From positions 1-14,025 of the forward strand of contig JASLZO010000014.1 of the NCBI GenBank assembly GCA_030754805.1: 14,025 nucleotides of DNA, in the 5' to 3' direction. The notes under the pieces are model-generated. The model did not search any database. It saw only the letters and a list, made by a program, of their open reading frames with translations, and was not told the origin of the DNA. The position numbers and the translations under genes were made by a program. Below are positions 1 through 7,271 of this stretch, one piece after another. Position 1 is the stretch's first letter. Each line of letters opens with the position of its first letter. This stretch comes from Dehalococcoidia bacterium (GTDB lineage: Bacteria; Chloroflexota; Dehalococcoidia; UBA6926).

Positions 1-502
1 ATGTCGCCGAGGTGGCGCCCACCTGGACCGGCAGGAGGATATGCGCGATAGCCCCTATCACCACGATGGCGACACCGACCCTGAAGGACTGAGCCACGGA
101 GAAGACGGACGCCTCCTCCTGGCCAAGTGTCATCCCACGAAGCCAGAGCACCATCATCAACAGCCCGCCGATGATCACATGCCGGGCCTCCAGCCAGTCT
201 TGCGTCAGATTGACGGGCCACGCGAAATCCAGTCGCACTCCGGGAAGAAGGCCAATGGCTACGTAGAGGGTCAATCCGCCAGCCGCCGCCATCAGGAATC
301 GTGCGGACGCCGCCGGTGCCGCGTCCGGGACGAAATACCTGCGGATACCGAAACCCAGAGCGGCCACGGTGGTCCCGATCCAGAGCGGTACCGGATTGGA
401 CTGGGCCCCCATCAACACCGCGACCAGTGCTCCCGCCACGGTGACCCACGCCACCTCCATCAGGAGTTGCGAAAGGTCCCGAGCGGTGGACAACCAGCGC
501 AC
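1..502 (-). CDS. Multi-pass membrane protein, N-terminal part only (cut by window edge)
   Basis: About 167 codons are open from a GTG at 502 to the left edge, so the C-terminus is missing. The visible part is mainly hydrophobic. Helix-like stretches include LLMEVAWVTVAGALVAVLM near residue 14, a short one around VPLWIGTTVAALGFGI, FLMAAAGLTLYVAIGLLP, VIIGGLLMMVLWL and VGVAIVVIGAIAHILLP, giving roughly five membrane segments. The GTG lies 2 bases after the stop of the DUF58 gene, and GAGGCGG just upstream is a fair ribosome binding site, so the pair is probably translationally coupled. In many bacteria a MoxR ATPase and a DUF58 protein are followed by a membrane protein carrying a transglutaminase-like (TgpA/DUF3488) or DUF4129 domain. 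By position this gene is a candidate for that role, but no diagnostic domain falls inside the window. The product name is inference; the membrane character and reading frame are seen directly. Confidence 0.7.
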   Translation of the reverse strand, partial: MRWLSTARDLSQLLMEVAWVTVAGALVAVLMGAQSNPVPLWIGTTVAALGFGIRRYFVPDAAPAASARFLMAAAGGLTLYVAIGLLPGVRLDFAWPVNLTQDWLEARHVIIGGLLMMVLWLRGMTLGQEEASVFSVAQSFRVGVAIVVIGAIAHILLPVQVGATSAT

Positions 503-504
503 TC

Positions 505-1773
505 TTACCGCCTCAGTCCGACCGAAGATGCCCATTCCGGCTGTCGGAACTGGCTCTCTTGCTCGGCCTTCGCGAGGTTTTCACCGATCTCGAAAACAGT
601 CGCAAAGTCCTCGATCTGAACCGGGATGGGATCATCGCCAATCCAGACGACGGTCGGCCGAAACCCCGCGCGACGCATCTCCCGCACGGCATCCGCGGAC
701 TCCTCGTTCATCGAAGCGGTAACCAGTACGATCGCGGCTCCAAGCGGAAAGCGATGCATCTCCTGTTCGATGAAATCGAAGATCGACTCACGGCTGATCG
801 GCCCCACCAGCGCCAGCGCTTCGAGCATCGCGGCGAGTTGGTCGGGGGAGCGGCTGAACGGGACACGGATCACCTCGTCGGTGAGGGGTGAAACGCTGTT
901 CGTCGCGTACCCCACGCCATACCGCTGCTCGAGACCCCACCGCGCAATCGATGCGGCCACCGTCACCGCCCGTTCCAGATAGATCGGGGAATAGCCCCAT
1001 TGTCCGGACTCCCGGCCCAGGGTCCGGGCATCTTGAACGATCATAATCGCCTGCGTGACCGATGGGTCGAACACCCGGATTTTCATTTGGTGCGACCGCG
1101 CGGTCGCCTTCCAGTCGACCCGCCGGAGAGGATCGTTCGGCGTGTAATCCCGAAGTGCCCGAAGCCTGGTCGGGTCCTCATAGAAGGGAAGCCCTCCCTT
1201 GGTCTCACCGAATGGTCGGTCTGCAGGGATCCCAATCTCTGGCAGTGAGAAGGTCTTCGGGTAGACAAGCACATGAGTCTGCCCAGGTTGATGGCGCTCC
1301 GAGGTGAAGAATCCAAAGACGTCGCCACTGGTAACCCGCGCCGGGCCAAATCGGAATAATCCACGTTCGCGGCATTCGAGATCGAAGTTCCAAGTAACTC
1401 GCTCATATCTCGCGAGCGATGTCGCCTTCGTGATCGGGTTTGCTCCCTGCTCGACGCGGAGCATTCTCGGTTGGTCCTTTTCGACCATGCCCGAAGGAAA
1501 ACTCTCCTCCACGCGCACCCAGGGCACCGGCAGCGCCTTCTTGTTCGAGATCCGCATCCGTACATGAATCGATTCGCCGATGAACGCTCGTGTCGGTTCT
1601 GTTTCGCGTTCGTAACTCACTCGGGCGAGGGAAGCCCTGTTCCAGCTCCATGCCACCACCCAGGTGATCAACACCAGCGCGCCCAGCCCAACGAGCAGGC
1701 CTTCCCCGGTCGCCAGTCCAAGCAACGCGAGGAACCCGAAAGTGGCGAGCCAGCCCTCGGTCAGGGTCAGCAA
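505..1773 (-). CDS. DUF58 domain protein (MoxR-associated, vWA-like)
   Basis: 422 residues with a TTG start. Two closely spaced hydrophobic segments (about residues 8-21 and 25-43) anchor the N-terminus in the membrane. A beta-rich region follows, then the DUF58 hallmark at about 208-226, LRDYTPNDPLRRVDWKATA, which matches the family pattern Y-x-x-G/N-D-x-x-R-x-I/V-x-W-x-x-[ST]-A-[RK]. The C-terminal third resembles a degenerate von Willebrand A fold (IMIVQDAR, about 243-250), with a D but not the full DxSxS metal site. TTG is chosen because no ATG or GTG in frame lies between it and the moxR stop 13 bases upstream, and GGGATGAG sits just before it. DUF58 proteins accompany MoxR ATPases and are thought to act in folding, insertion or activation of envelope complexes; the exact substrate is unknown. 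It is the second gene of the leftward operon, after moxR. Confidence 0.88.
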   Translation of the reverse strand: MLTLTEGWLATFGFLALLGLATGEGLLVGLGALVLITWVVAWSWNRASLARVSYERETEPTRAFIGESIHVRMRISNKKALPVPWVRVEESFPSGMVEKDQPRMLRVEQGANPITKATSLARYERVTWNFDLECRERGLFRFGPARVTSGDVFGFFTSERHQPGQTHVLVYPKTFSLPEIGIPADRPFGETKGGLPFYEDPTRLRALRDYTPNDPLRRVDWKATARSHQMKIRVFDPSVTQAIMIVQDARTLGRESGQWGYSPIYLERAVTVAASIARWGLEQRYGVGYATNSVSPLTDEVIRVPFSRSPDQLAAMLEALALVGPISRESIFDFIEQEMHRFPLGAAIVLVTASMNEESADAVREMRRAGFRPTVVWIGDDPIPVQIEDFATVFEIGENLAKAEQESQFRQPEWASSVGLRR

Positions 1774-1786
1774 AGTTGGCTCATCC

Positions 1787-2785
1787 CTATAGCGAGGACG
1801 TCGCGGCCGATTCGGCCTCTTCGGCCACCGGCGAAGAATCGGCCTCCACGGGCACGGCGACCGAGTTGAGCACTTCCTCGATGACGCTGTCCGCCGCCTG
1901 ACCCCGCAGCCGAGACTGCGCGGTCAGGATCAGGCGATGACCGAGCACCCAGGGCGCGAGGTACTTCACGTCATCCGGAATCACGTACTCACGGCCGCGC
2001 TGTGCCGCCAACGCTTGAGCCGCCCGATGAAGTGCGAGCGTCGCCCGCGGACTTGCTCCCAGTTCCAACCCGGCGTGCATCCTGGTGGCACGGACCACAT
2101 TAGTCAGGTATTTGAGGACGCTTGGCTCCACCCGAATCATCCGCACAGCCTGCTGCATCTCGATCAGCTTCTCCGGCTGCAACACGGGAGTCAATTCTGA
2201 AAGCGGGTCGCCTTCGTTGAATCGCTCCACCATCCGGATCTCCTCTTCAACCGTCGGGTATCCGATACGGAGGCGGAGCAAGAACCGGTCTAGCTGTGCT
2301 TCCGGCAGCGGGAATGTGCCCTCGAGTTCGATCGGGTTCTGTGTCGCCATGACCATGAACGGCACGGGGAGGGTCAACGTGGAACCCTCGATCGTCACTT
2401 GCCCTTCCTGCATCGCTTCGAGAAGGGCCGCCTGGGTCCTCGGCGTCGCCCTATTCACCTCGTCCGCCAGTATTACCTGGGCAAATATTGGTCCACGCCG
2501 GAGTTCGAAATCAGAGGCTTTCTGGTTGAAGTAGTTCAGCCCGACGATATCGGACGGCATCAGGTCGGGTGTGAACTGTATCCGACCAAACGAACAACCC
2601 AGCGAGCCCGCGATCGCTTTGGCGAGCGTCGTTTTGCCACTCCCAGGCACATCTTCCAAGAGGACATGCCCGTTGCAAAGGAGCGCGGTCAGCGCAAGTT
2701 CAATCACCGGGGACTTCCCGACTATCACCCGCTCGATACTCTCGCGCAGCCGTTCGCTCGCGCCTGCTATGGCTCCAGTTTCCAC
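1787..2785 (-). CDS. MoxR-family AAA+ ATPase
   Basis: 332 residues, the usual MoxR length. Walker A is VPGSGKT at about 46-52, Walker B is ILADEVNR at about 105-112, and the sensor-1 region ATQNP is at about 147-151. The family stretch NPIELEGTFPLPEAQLDRF follows, and an AAA lid with SPRATLALHRAAQAL lies near the C-terminus. MoxR proteins act as chaperone-like ATPases that, with DUF58/vWA partners, assist maturation of protein complexes; here the partner gene follows directly. The GTG at 2785 is the only usable in-frame start after the TAG at 2827-2825, and it leaves about ten residues before the conserved ERLRESIERVIVGK. An ATG at 2793 lies closer to the AAGGGA ribosome-site candidate but opens another frame that stops after eight codons. 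The C-terminus is a short Ala/Ser/Glu-rich tail. It is the first gene of the leftward operon. Confidence 0.95.
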   Translation of the reverse strand: METGAIAGASERLRESIERVIVGKSPVIELALTALLCNGHVLLEDVPGSGKTTLAKAIAGSLGCSFGRIQFTPDLMPSDIVGLNYFNQKASDFELRRGPIFAQVILADEVNRATPRTQAALLEAMQEGQVTIEGSTLTLPVPFMVMATQNPIELEGTFPLPEAQLDRFLLRLRIGYPTVEEEIRMVERFNEGDPLSELTPVLQPEKLIEMQQAVRMIRVEPSVLKYLTNVVRATRMHAGLELGASPRATLALHRAAQALAAQRGREYVIPDDVKYLAPWVLGHRLILTAQSRLRGQAADSVIEEVLNSVAVPVEADSSPVAEEAESAATSSL

Positions 2786-2821
2786 GTTGCCATTGTTCCC
2801 TTCGGCCGCAAAGTTCCGGCA

Positions 2822-2850
2822 AGTCTACGAGGTTGCTGTTGACCGGTAAA
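2822..2850 (-). promoter_or_regulatory. Candidate sigma-70-type promoter for moxR operon
   Basis: On the minus strand, TTTACC (2850-2845, 4 of 6 to TTGACA) is separated by exactly 17 bases from TAGACT (2827-2822, 4 of 6 to TATAAT). Transcription would begin near 2815, about 30 bases before the moxR GTG. This is a visual match only. Confidence 0.35.
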
Positions 2851-2881
2851 CAAACTCGGACCGAACGCACGAAACATATCG

Positions 2882-2910
2882 GTGACAGCTACCGACGTGC
2901 GCGGTACGAT
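2882..2910 (+). promoter_or_regulatory. Candidate sigma-70-type promoter for the dienelactone hydrolase gene
   Basis: GTGACA (2882-2887, 5 of 6 to TTGACA), a 17-base spacer and TACGAT (2905-2910, 4 of 6 to TATAAT) face right. A start near 2917 leaves a leader of about 47 bases before the ATG at 2964. Together with the moxR candidate it makes a divergent promoter region in a 178-base gap. Visual match only. Confidence 0.4.
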
Positions 2911-2963
2911 GTCTGCGGTTCGGTTCTCACAAGAAGTAGCGAGTAACTTTGGGGAGGGTAGGA

Positions 2964-3614
2964 ATGGCAATCGTAACGAGTGACGTCGACGTCGTCTCCG
3001 GATACATGGCTCGACCGATGGATGAGGGACAACACCCCGGGATTGTCGTCATTCAGGAATGGTGGGGATTGGACGAGCACATCAAGGACGTCACGCGCCG
3101 GTTCGCCAACGAGGGATACGTCGCCCTAGCCCCTGACCTTTTTCACGGTCAGGTCACTGACGATCCCCAACAGGCGATGAAACTCGTCGGAGGCCTGGAC
3201 CGCGCGCGAGCCACTCGCGACACGCAGGCATCCGTGAACTACATCAAGGACCAGGCGTCCTCGAACGGCAAGGTAGGAGTTATCGGATACTGCATGGGCG
3301 GCGGGATATCCCTCCTTGCAGCTTGCCAGGACAACATAGATGCGGCGCTCGTCTACTACGGCGGACTACCGGAGCCTCTGGACCTGCTTGACGGCGTGAA
3401 CGCCCCCGTTTTGGCTGCATACGGAAGCGATGAAGGCGACCGTGGTCGCGAACTCGAAAAGGCGCTCCAGGACCGTGGAAAGCAGGTTCAACTCCACGTG
3501 TACGAAGGCGCGAACCACGCGTTCTTCAACGATCAGGGTCAGCGATTTGATGCCGCGGCGAGCGCGGACGTCTGGGACAAGACGCTCGCTTTCTTGCGGG
3601 CCAACCTCGCGTAA
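2964..3614 (+). CDS. Dienelactone hydrolase family protein
   Basis: 216 residues, alpha/beta hydrolase of the DLH (carboxymethylenebutenolidase-like) family. The nucleophile elbow is GYCMGG with Cys110. Asp156 in YGSDEGD and His185 in GANHAFF complete a Cys-Asp-His triad. Glu32 in IQEWWGL is the conserved acid that in characterised DLH holds the cysteine inactive until substrate binds, and PDLFHG (57-62) is also typical. No signal peptide is seen, so it is probably cytoplasmic. The family hydrolyses dienelactones in chlorocatechol breakdown, but most stand-alone genomic copies have unknown substrates; no catechol-pathway genes are nearby, so the substrate is open. The ATG at 2964 is chosen over an in-frame TTG at 2949 because GGGGAGGG (2951-2958) lies at a good distance before it. 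The gene stands alone between its promoter candidate and a terminator. Confidence 0.93.
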   Translation: MAIVTSDVDVVSGYMARPMDEGQHPGIVVIQEWWGLDEHIKDVTRRFANEGYVALAPDLFHGQVTDDPQQAMKLVGGLDRARATRDTQASVNYIKDQASSNGKVGVIGYCMGGGISLLAACQDNIDAALVYYGGLPEPLDLLDGVNAPVLAAYGSDEGDRGRELEKALQDRGKQVQLHVYEGANHAFFNDQGQRFDAAASADVWDKTLAFLRANLA

Positions 3615-3630
3615 CCCAACCTCCAGAACG

Positions 3631-3670
3631 AAAACAGAAGGGCCGGTCAAATGACCGGCCCTTCTGTTTT
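3631..3670. terminator. Bidirectional rho-independent terminator
   Basis: AAAACAGAAGGGCCGGTCA (3631-3649) is repeated inverted without mismatch at 3652-3670 around a two-base centre; with a four-base loop the stem is about 18 bp. The outer A and T runs give a U tract whichever strand is read. It lies between the converging dienelactone hydrolase gene (stop at 3614) and the polyprenyl synthase gene (stop at 3687), so it can end both transcripts. Confidence 0.9.
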
Positions 3671-3686
3671 CCCGTCTATTGGAACT

Positions 3687-4706
3687 TCACGATTCTCGTT
3701 GAACGAGCAACTCACCTGCCTCGATGATCGAACGGGCCCCAGCTTCTCCCAAGCCCAAATCACGGAGGATCGACTTGCTTCGGTCCCAGTGCTGCTCGGC
3801 GGCCGCCATGCAGAAAGAAGGCGCGTCGACCCCTTCAAGAAGCCGGGTCACCAACTCGACCGAATCATCCGTCATCGGCCTGGAGTAAATTGCACGCACC
3901 CTCTCGCCCTCCGGGGTCCCTTCCTGTGAGAGGCCAAAGACTACTGGAAGGCTCTTCTTCCCTCGGCGGAGGTCGATTCCAACCTGTTTCCCCGTCTCGG
4001 CTCCACCCCAGAGGTCGAGCACATCGTCACGCATCTGGTAGGCGATTCCCATCGCCCGCCCAGCGTCAGCCAGACGGCGACTCACGTCCCCCTGCCCCAC
4101 CGCCACGATCGCCCCCATCTCTAGGGCGCACGCGAAGACCGCTGCGGTCTTGTTCGCGACCATTCCCTCGTAGTCCGCAATCGTTACGGTCGGCCGTTCC
4201 TGGAACGCGATGTCATCGAACTGGCCGGCGCAGAGTCTCACGCACGTTTGGTCCAGGAGCCGGGCGGCGGCAATCGTCCGGTCACTGCTGACGCCCTTGT
4301 CCCTAAGGTTCAAAAGGGCCAACCGGGACAGCGCGTACATCCCATCACCAGCGTTAATCGCCTGGGCCGCTCCCCACTTGTCCCAAACGGTTGGCCGTCC
4401 CCGACGTGTCGGACTCTCGTCCTGGATATCATCATGGATCAGTGAGAAATTGTGAAGCAATTCCAACGCGACGGCCCCCGGGACCGCCTCGCGCCAGTCT
4501 CCGCCACATGCCTCACAAGCGAGAAGCAAAAGGCCCGGACGCACGTACTTTCCGGGAGACACCATACGTTCCCCATCCCACCCGAGTTGGTGGCGCATCA
4601 TCGAGTAGAGAGAGTCGTCATGGCCGTCAAACACGGCTTCGAGCTCCGCCTCGAATGCGCGTTGGTACCGACGAAAGAAATCTGGGAACTGAGTGCCGCT
4701 GCTCAT
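3687..4706 (-). CDS. Polyprenyl diphosphate synthase (trans-isoprenyl type)
   Basis: 339 residues from the ATG at 4706; a GTG directly before it (4709) would add one residue. It condenses isopentenyl diphosphate onto allylic diphosphates. With 4709 as residue 1, GKYVRPG (53-59) holds the substrate Lys and Arg, the first aspartate-rich motif is DDIQD (93-97) followed by RRGRPT, and the second is DDVLD (228-232), with GKKSLP after it. All metal-binding aspartates are present, so it should be active. The fifth residue before the first motif is Phe88. In some geranylgeranyl synthases a bulky residue there limits products to about C20, so a short-chain product is a reasonable guess, not proof. It lies 36 bases after the Sua5 stop on the same strand and is probably co-transcribed with it. 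No strong ribosome site is visible. Confidence 0.92.
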   Translation of the reverse strand: MSSGTQFPDFFRRYQRAFEAELEAVFDGHDDSLYSMMRHQLGWDGERMVSPGKYVRPGLLLLACEACGGDWREAVPGAVALELLHNFSLIHDDIQDESPTRRGRPTVWDKWGAAQAINAGDGMYALSRLALLNLRDKGVSSDRTIAAARLLDQTCVRLCAGQFDDIAFQERPTVTIADYEGMVANKTAAVFACALEMGAIVAVGQGDVSRRLADAGRAMGIAYQMRDDVLDLWGGAETGKQVGIDLRRGKKSLPVVFGLSQEGTPEGERVRAIYSRPMTDDSVELVTRLLEGVDAPSFCMAAAEQHWDRSKSILRDLGLGEAGARSIIEAGELLVQRES

Positions 4707-4742
4707 CACGGCGAGGGTCGCTGCGTCAGAAGCGAGAGCGAA

Positions 4743-5411
4743 CTAACGCACCCGCTCGGGTTCGTCGCGCGGATCTTCGGTCTTCAGCTCTTCTAGCGCC
4801 TGGAATATCTCTTCGGAAGTCACGGCGCCTTCACGGAGAACGCGAGGGCGACGTGTGGTCATATCGACGATTGTGGATGGCTCACCCTGAGGCTCGAACG
4901 AATCATCCTCAAATACGTAGTCGAGCCAGGGGCCTATCCGCTCCTCGACCTCAGCGATCGTGGTGGAGTCCTCCGAGCCAGCACGGTTCGCGCTCGTGCC
5001 CACGATCGGGTTCCCAAGTGTTCGGATGATCCTCACGGGAATTGGATGGTTCGGGACTCGCACTGCGACGGTCGGTACTCCCCCGCTGACGATGGCGGGA
5101 AGATCTGGAGACCGTTTGAGGACCAGAGTCAGCGCGCCGGGCCAGAACTTCGTGGCGAGGTGATCCGCTGCCTTCGAAACGTTCACGGCTACCTGCCGGA
5201 TCTGGGTTGCGTCGGCTATGAGCACCGGAAGCCCGTGCTCGCGGTCTCGTCCCTTCGCCGTGAAAACCCGTTCTATCGCCTCGACGTTGAATGCGTCCGC
5301 ACCCAATCCGTAAAGCGTGTCGGTCGGGAAGGCGATAACGCCTCCAGCCCGCAGTATCACGACAGCGGCACGGATCCGCAGGTCTGATTCTGGGGTTTCG
5401 GAAGACTTCAC
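4743..5411 (-). CDS. L-threonylcarbamoyladenylate synthase (Sua5/YrdC family)
   Basis: Makes threonylcarbamoyl-AMP from threonine, bicarbonate and ATP for the t6A37 modification of ANN-decoding tRNAs. From the GTG at 5411 it has 222 residues. FPTDTLYGLG is at 28-37, the KGR basic pair at 53-55, PGALTLVLKRS at 91-101, VAVRVPNHP at 116-123, GTSANRAG at 138-145, STIVDM at 179-184 and the LREGAV end motif at 192-197. Only the YrdC domain plus a short acidic tail is present; the extra C-terminal Sua5 domain of longer members is missing, as in many bacteria. An ATG at 5459 would add 16 residues, but the GTG is preferred: GGAGGG lies about 10 bases before it, the extra residues do not resemble the family, and an extended -10 element sits inside the longer version. 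It is followed by the polyprenyl synthase gene. Confidence 0.93.
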   Translation of the reverse strand: MKSSETPESDLRIRAAVVILRAGGVIAFPTDTLYGLGADAFNVEAIERVFTAKGRDREHGLPVLIADATQIRQVAVNVSKAADHLATKFWPGALTLVLKRSPDLPAIVSGGVPTVAVRVPNHPIPVRIIRTLGNPIVGTSANRAGSEDSTTIAEVEERIGPWLDYVFEDDSFEPQGEPSTIVDMTTRRPRVLREGAVTSEEIFQALEELKTEDPRDEPERVR

Positions 5412-5449
5412 CGTGCCCGTTCCCTCCAAGCTAAAGCTACCTTGACCCC

Positions 5450-5458
5450 AATATAGCA
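5450..5458 (-). promoter_or_regulatory. Candidate extended -10 promoter for sua5 operon
   Basis: On the minus strand TGC is followed directly by TATATT (5 of 6 to TATAAT), the arrangement of an extended -10 promoter; no good -35 box is seen. A start near 5443 would give a leader of about 30 bases before the GTG at 5411, which supports that start codon. Confidence 0.4.
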
Positions 5459-5459
5459 T

Positions 5460-5476
5460 GGCTGATACGCTCAGCC
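5460..5476. repeat. Small inverted repeat in the sua5/guaA divergent region
   Basis: GGCTGA, five bases TACGC, then TCAGCC: perfect 6-bp arms. It lies between the extended -10 of sua5 and the guaA side of the gap. A poor rightward promoter (TTGACC at 5442-5447, 18 bases, TACGCT at 5466-5471) would overlap it. It could be an operator, or chance. Confidence 0.3.
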
Positions 5477-5561
5477 TGCGCCGTTGGCGGCCCCTCCACG
5501 TTCCGGGCCTTCTCGCGGGATCAATCTGACGCCCTGCAGGGACGCTTTAACCGAAGGTCTC

Positions 5562-7271
5562 GTGACCGAAAAGATTCCTTCTTCCGGCGACAGCCACCAC
5601 ATCGCGGCCAGCGATGATCTCGAGGTCTCGACCGACCGCGAGATCGTCGGAACGCGTGGCGCCAGAACTCCCGATTGGAATCAGTCGCTGGCTCCGCACG
5701 GATCGGGCTCGGGTACAGGCATCCGCGCCGCACGTGATGTCATCGTCATCGTGGATTTCGGATCCCAGACCAGCATGCTCATCGCGCGCCGCGTCCGCGA
5801 GATGCACGTGTACTGCGAGGTAGTCCCACCATGGGCCCCATGGGACGAGATTTTGAAGCTCAACCCAAAAGGGATCATCCTTTCTGGGGGACCGGCCAGC
5901 GTGTACGGGCCGAACGCACCCCAGACGCCAGTTGAGGTCTTCGACGCTGGTGCGCCCATCCTCGGTATCTGCTACGGGATGCAGCTTCTGGCCCATCAAC
6001 TCGGCGGTCGAGTGGATCCGTCTGAAAGCCGTGAGTACGGCCACGCGATGCTTCACCAACAGACCGAGTCTCCCTCACCCCTCTTTGAGGGCCTTCCACC
6101 ATCGATGCCCGTCTGGATGAGCCATGGCGATCGAGTGACCGAGTTGCCTCCCGGCTTTCGTTCACTCGCCTACACCGAAAACTCGCCCGTCGCCGCGATC
6201 GGCAACGGATCTGGGTACTTCGGACTGCAGTTCCACCCGGAAGTTGTCCACACCGAATTCGGAAAGCAACTTTTGGAAAACTATCTGTTCAAAGTCTGCG
6301 GATGCGAGCCCACCTGGACGCCTGAGAACTTCATCACTCAGACGATCGCGAACGTACGAGACACTGTCGGGGACGGCCGTGTGATATGCGGGCTCTCGGG
6401 TGGGGTGGACTCCGCCGTCGCGGCAGCACTGGTCCACCGGGCCATCGGCGATCAGTTGACCTGTGTGTTCGTCGACAATGGCTTGCTCCGCAAGGACGAG
6501 CCGGAGCGCTTGCGAGAGACCTTCGAGCAGCACATGCACATGCCTCTCGTTTATGCGGAAGCGGTCGAGAGGTTCCTCAGTCGCCTGCGCGGCATCACCG
6601 ACCCTGAGACGAAGAGAAAAACGATTGGCGCGGAGTTCATCGAGGTGTTCGATGAGCACGCCGAGCGTCTCGGACGGGTCGATTTCCTGGTCCAGGGCAC
6701 GACGTACCCGGATGTGATCGAGAGCGTTTCGCCCGAGAAGAGCGCTTCAGCGGTCATCAAGACCCACCACAACGTCGGGGGACTTCCGGAGGACATGCGC
6801 CTGCGACTCGTAGAGCCGCTTCGGTACCTGTTCAAGGACGAGGTGAGAGAGGTCGGGGCGGCTCTCGGACTCCCAGACGATATCGTCTGGCGCCAGCCGT
6901 TCCCCGGTCCCGGCCTCGCGATCCGCATCATCGGCGAGGTCACAGCGGAGAAACTCGAAACACTTCGAGATGCCGACTACGTCGTCAACGACGAGATCAA
7001 GAAGGCCGATCTGACCCGCGAGTTGTGGCAATCCTTCGCGGTTCTTTCCGAGGGTCGAACCGTCGGCGTGGCGGGCGACGACCGGACCTATGGTTCGATC
7101 ATCGCGCTACGGGCGGTCACAAGTCAGGACGCCATGACGGCGGACTGGGCTCGCCTCCCATATGACTTGCTCGCTCGAATCTCCAATCGGATCGTCAACG
7201 AAGTTCAAGACGTGAACCGGGTCGTCTATGACATCACGAGCAAACCTCCCGGAACGATCGAGTGGGAGTGA
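5562..7271 (+). CDS. guaA: GMP synthase (glutamine-hydrolysing) with N-terminal extension
   Basis: Converts XMP, ATP and glutamine to GMP, the last step of guanine nucleotide synthesis. From the GTG at 5562 it has 569 residues against about 510-525 for most GuaA. The conserved start of the class I amidotransferase domain, VIVIVDFGSQ, appears only at residues 60-69, so about 57 extra polar, Gly/Ser/Arg/Asp-containing residues precede it. Amidotransferase residues: Cys137 in GICYGM, His225 and Glu227 in QFHPE. The ATP pyrophosphatase P-loop is SGGVDS (279-284). The dimerisation domain has RQPFPGPGLAIR and the protein ends in the standard KPPGTIEWE. GTG 5562 has GAAGG about 5 bases before it; a TTG at 5484 would lengthen it further. 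No in-frame ATG, GTG or TTG lies between 5562 and the conserved core, only one CTG. It is the first gene of the purine cluster. Confidence 0.96.
   Translation: MTEKIPSSGDSHHIAASDDLEVSTDREIVGTRGARTPDWNQSLAPHGSGSGTGIRAARDVIVIVDFGSQTSMLIARRVREMHVYCEVVPPWAPWDEILKLNPKGIILSGGPASVYGPNAPQTPVEVFDAGAPILGICYGMQLLAHQLGGRVDPSESREYGHAMLHQQTESPSPLFEGLPPSMPVWMSHGDRVTELPPGFRSLAYTENSPVAAIGNGSGYFGLQFHPEVVHTEFGKQLLENYLFKVCGCEPTWTPENFITQTIANVRDTVGDGRVICGLSGGVDSAVAAALVHRAIGDQLTCVFVDNGLLRKDEPERLRETFEQHMHMPLVYAEAVERFLSRLRGITDPETKRKTIGAEFIEVFDEHAERLGRVDFLVQGTTYPDVIESVSPEKSASAVIKTHHNVGGLPEDMRLRLVEPLRYLFKDEVREVGAALGLPDDIVWRQPFPGPGLAIRIIGEVTAEKLETLRDADYVVNDEIKKADLTRELWQSFAVLSEGRTVGVAGDDRTYGSIIALRAVTSQDAMTADWARLPYDLLARISNRIVNEVQDVNRVVYDITSKPPGTIEWE

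Noticed and set aside
41..891. Plus-strand open frames opposite the membrane protein and DUF58 genes
   Set aside because: They lie antisense to genes with clear family motifs, encode Arg/His/Pro-rich low-quality proteins and lack ribosome sites; such frames are expected in GC-rich DNA.
5412..5459. ATG 5459 as start of the Sua5/YrdC protein
   Set aside because: The added 16 residues do not fit the family, an extended -10 element overlaps them, and a GGAGGG site precedes the GTG at 5411.
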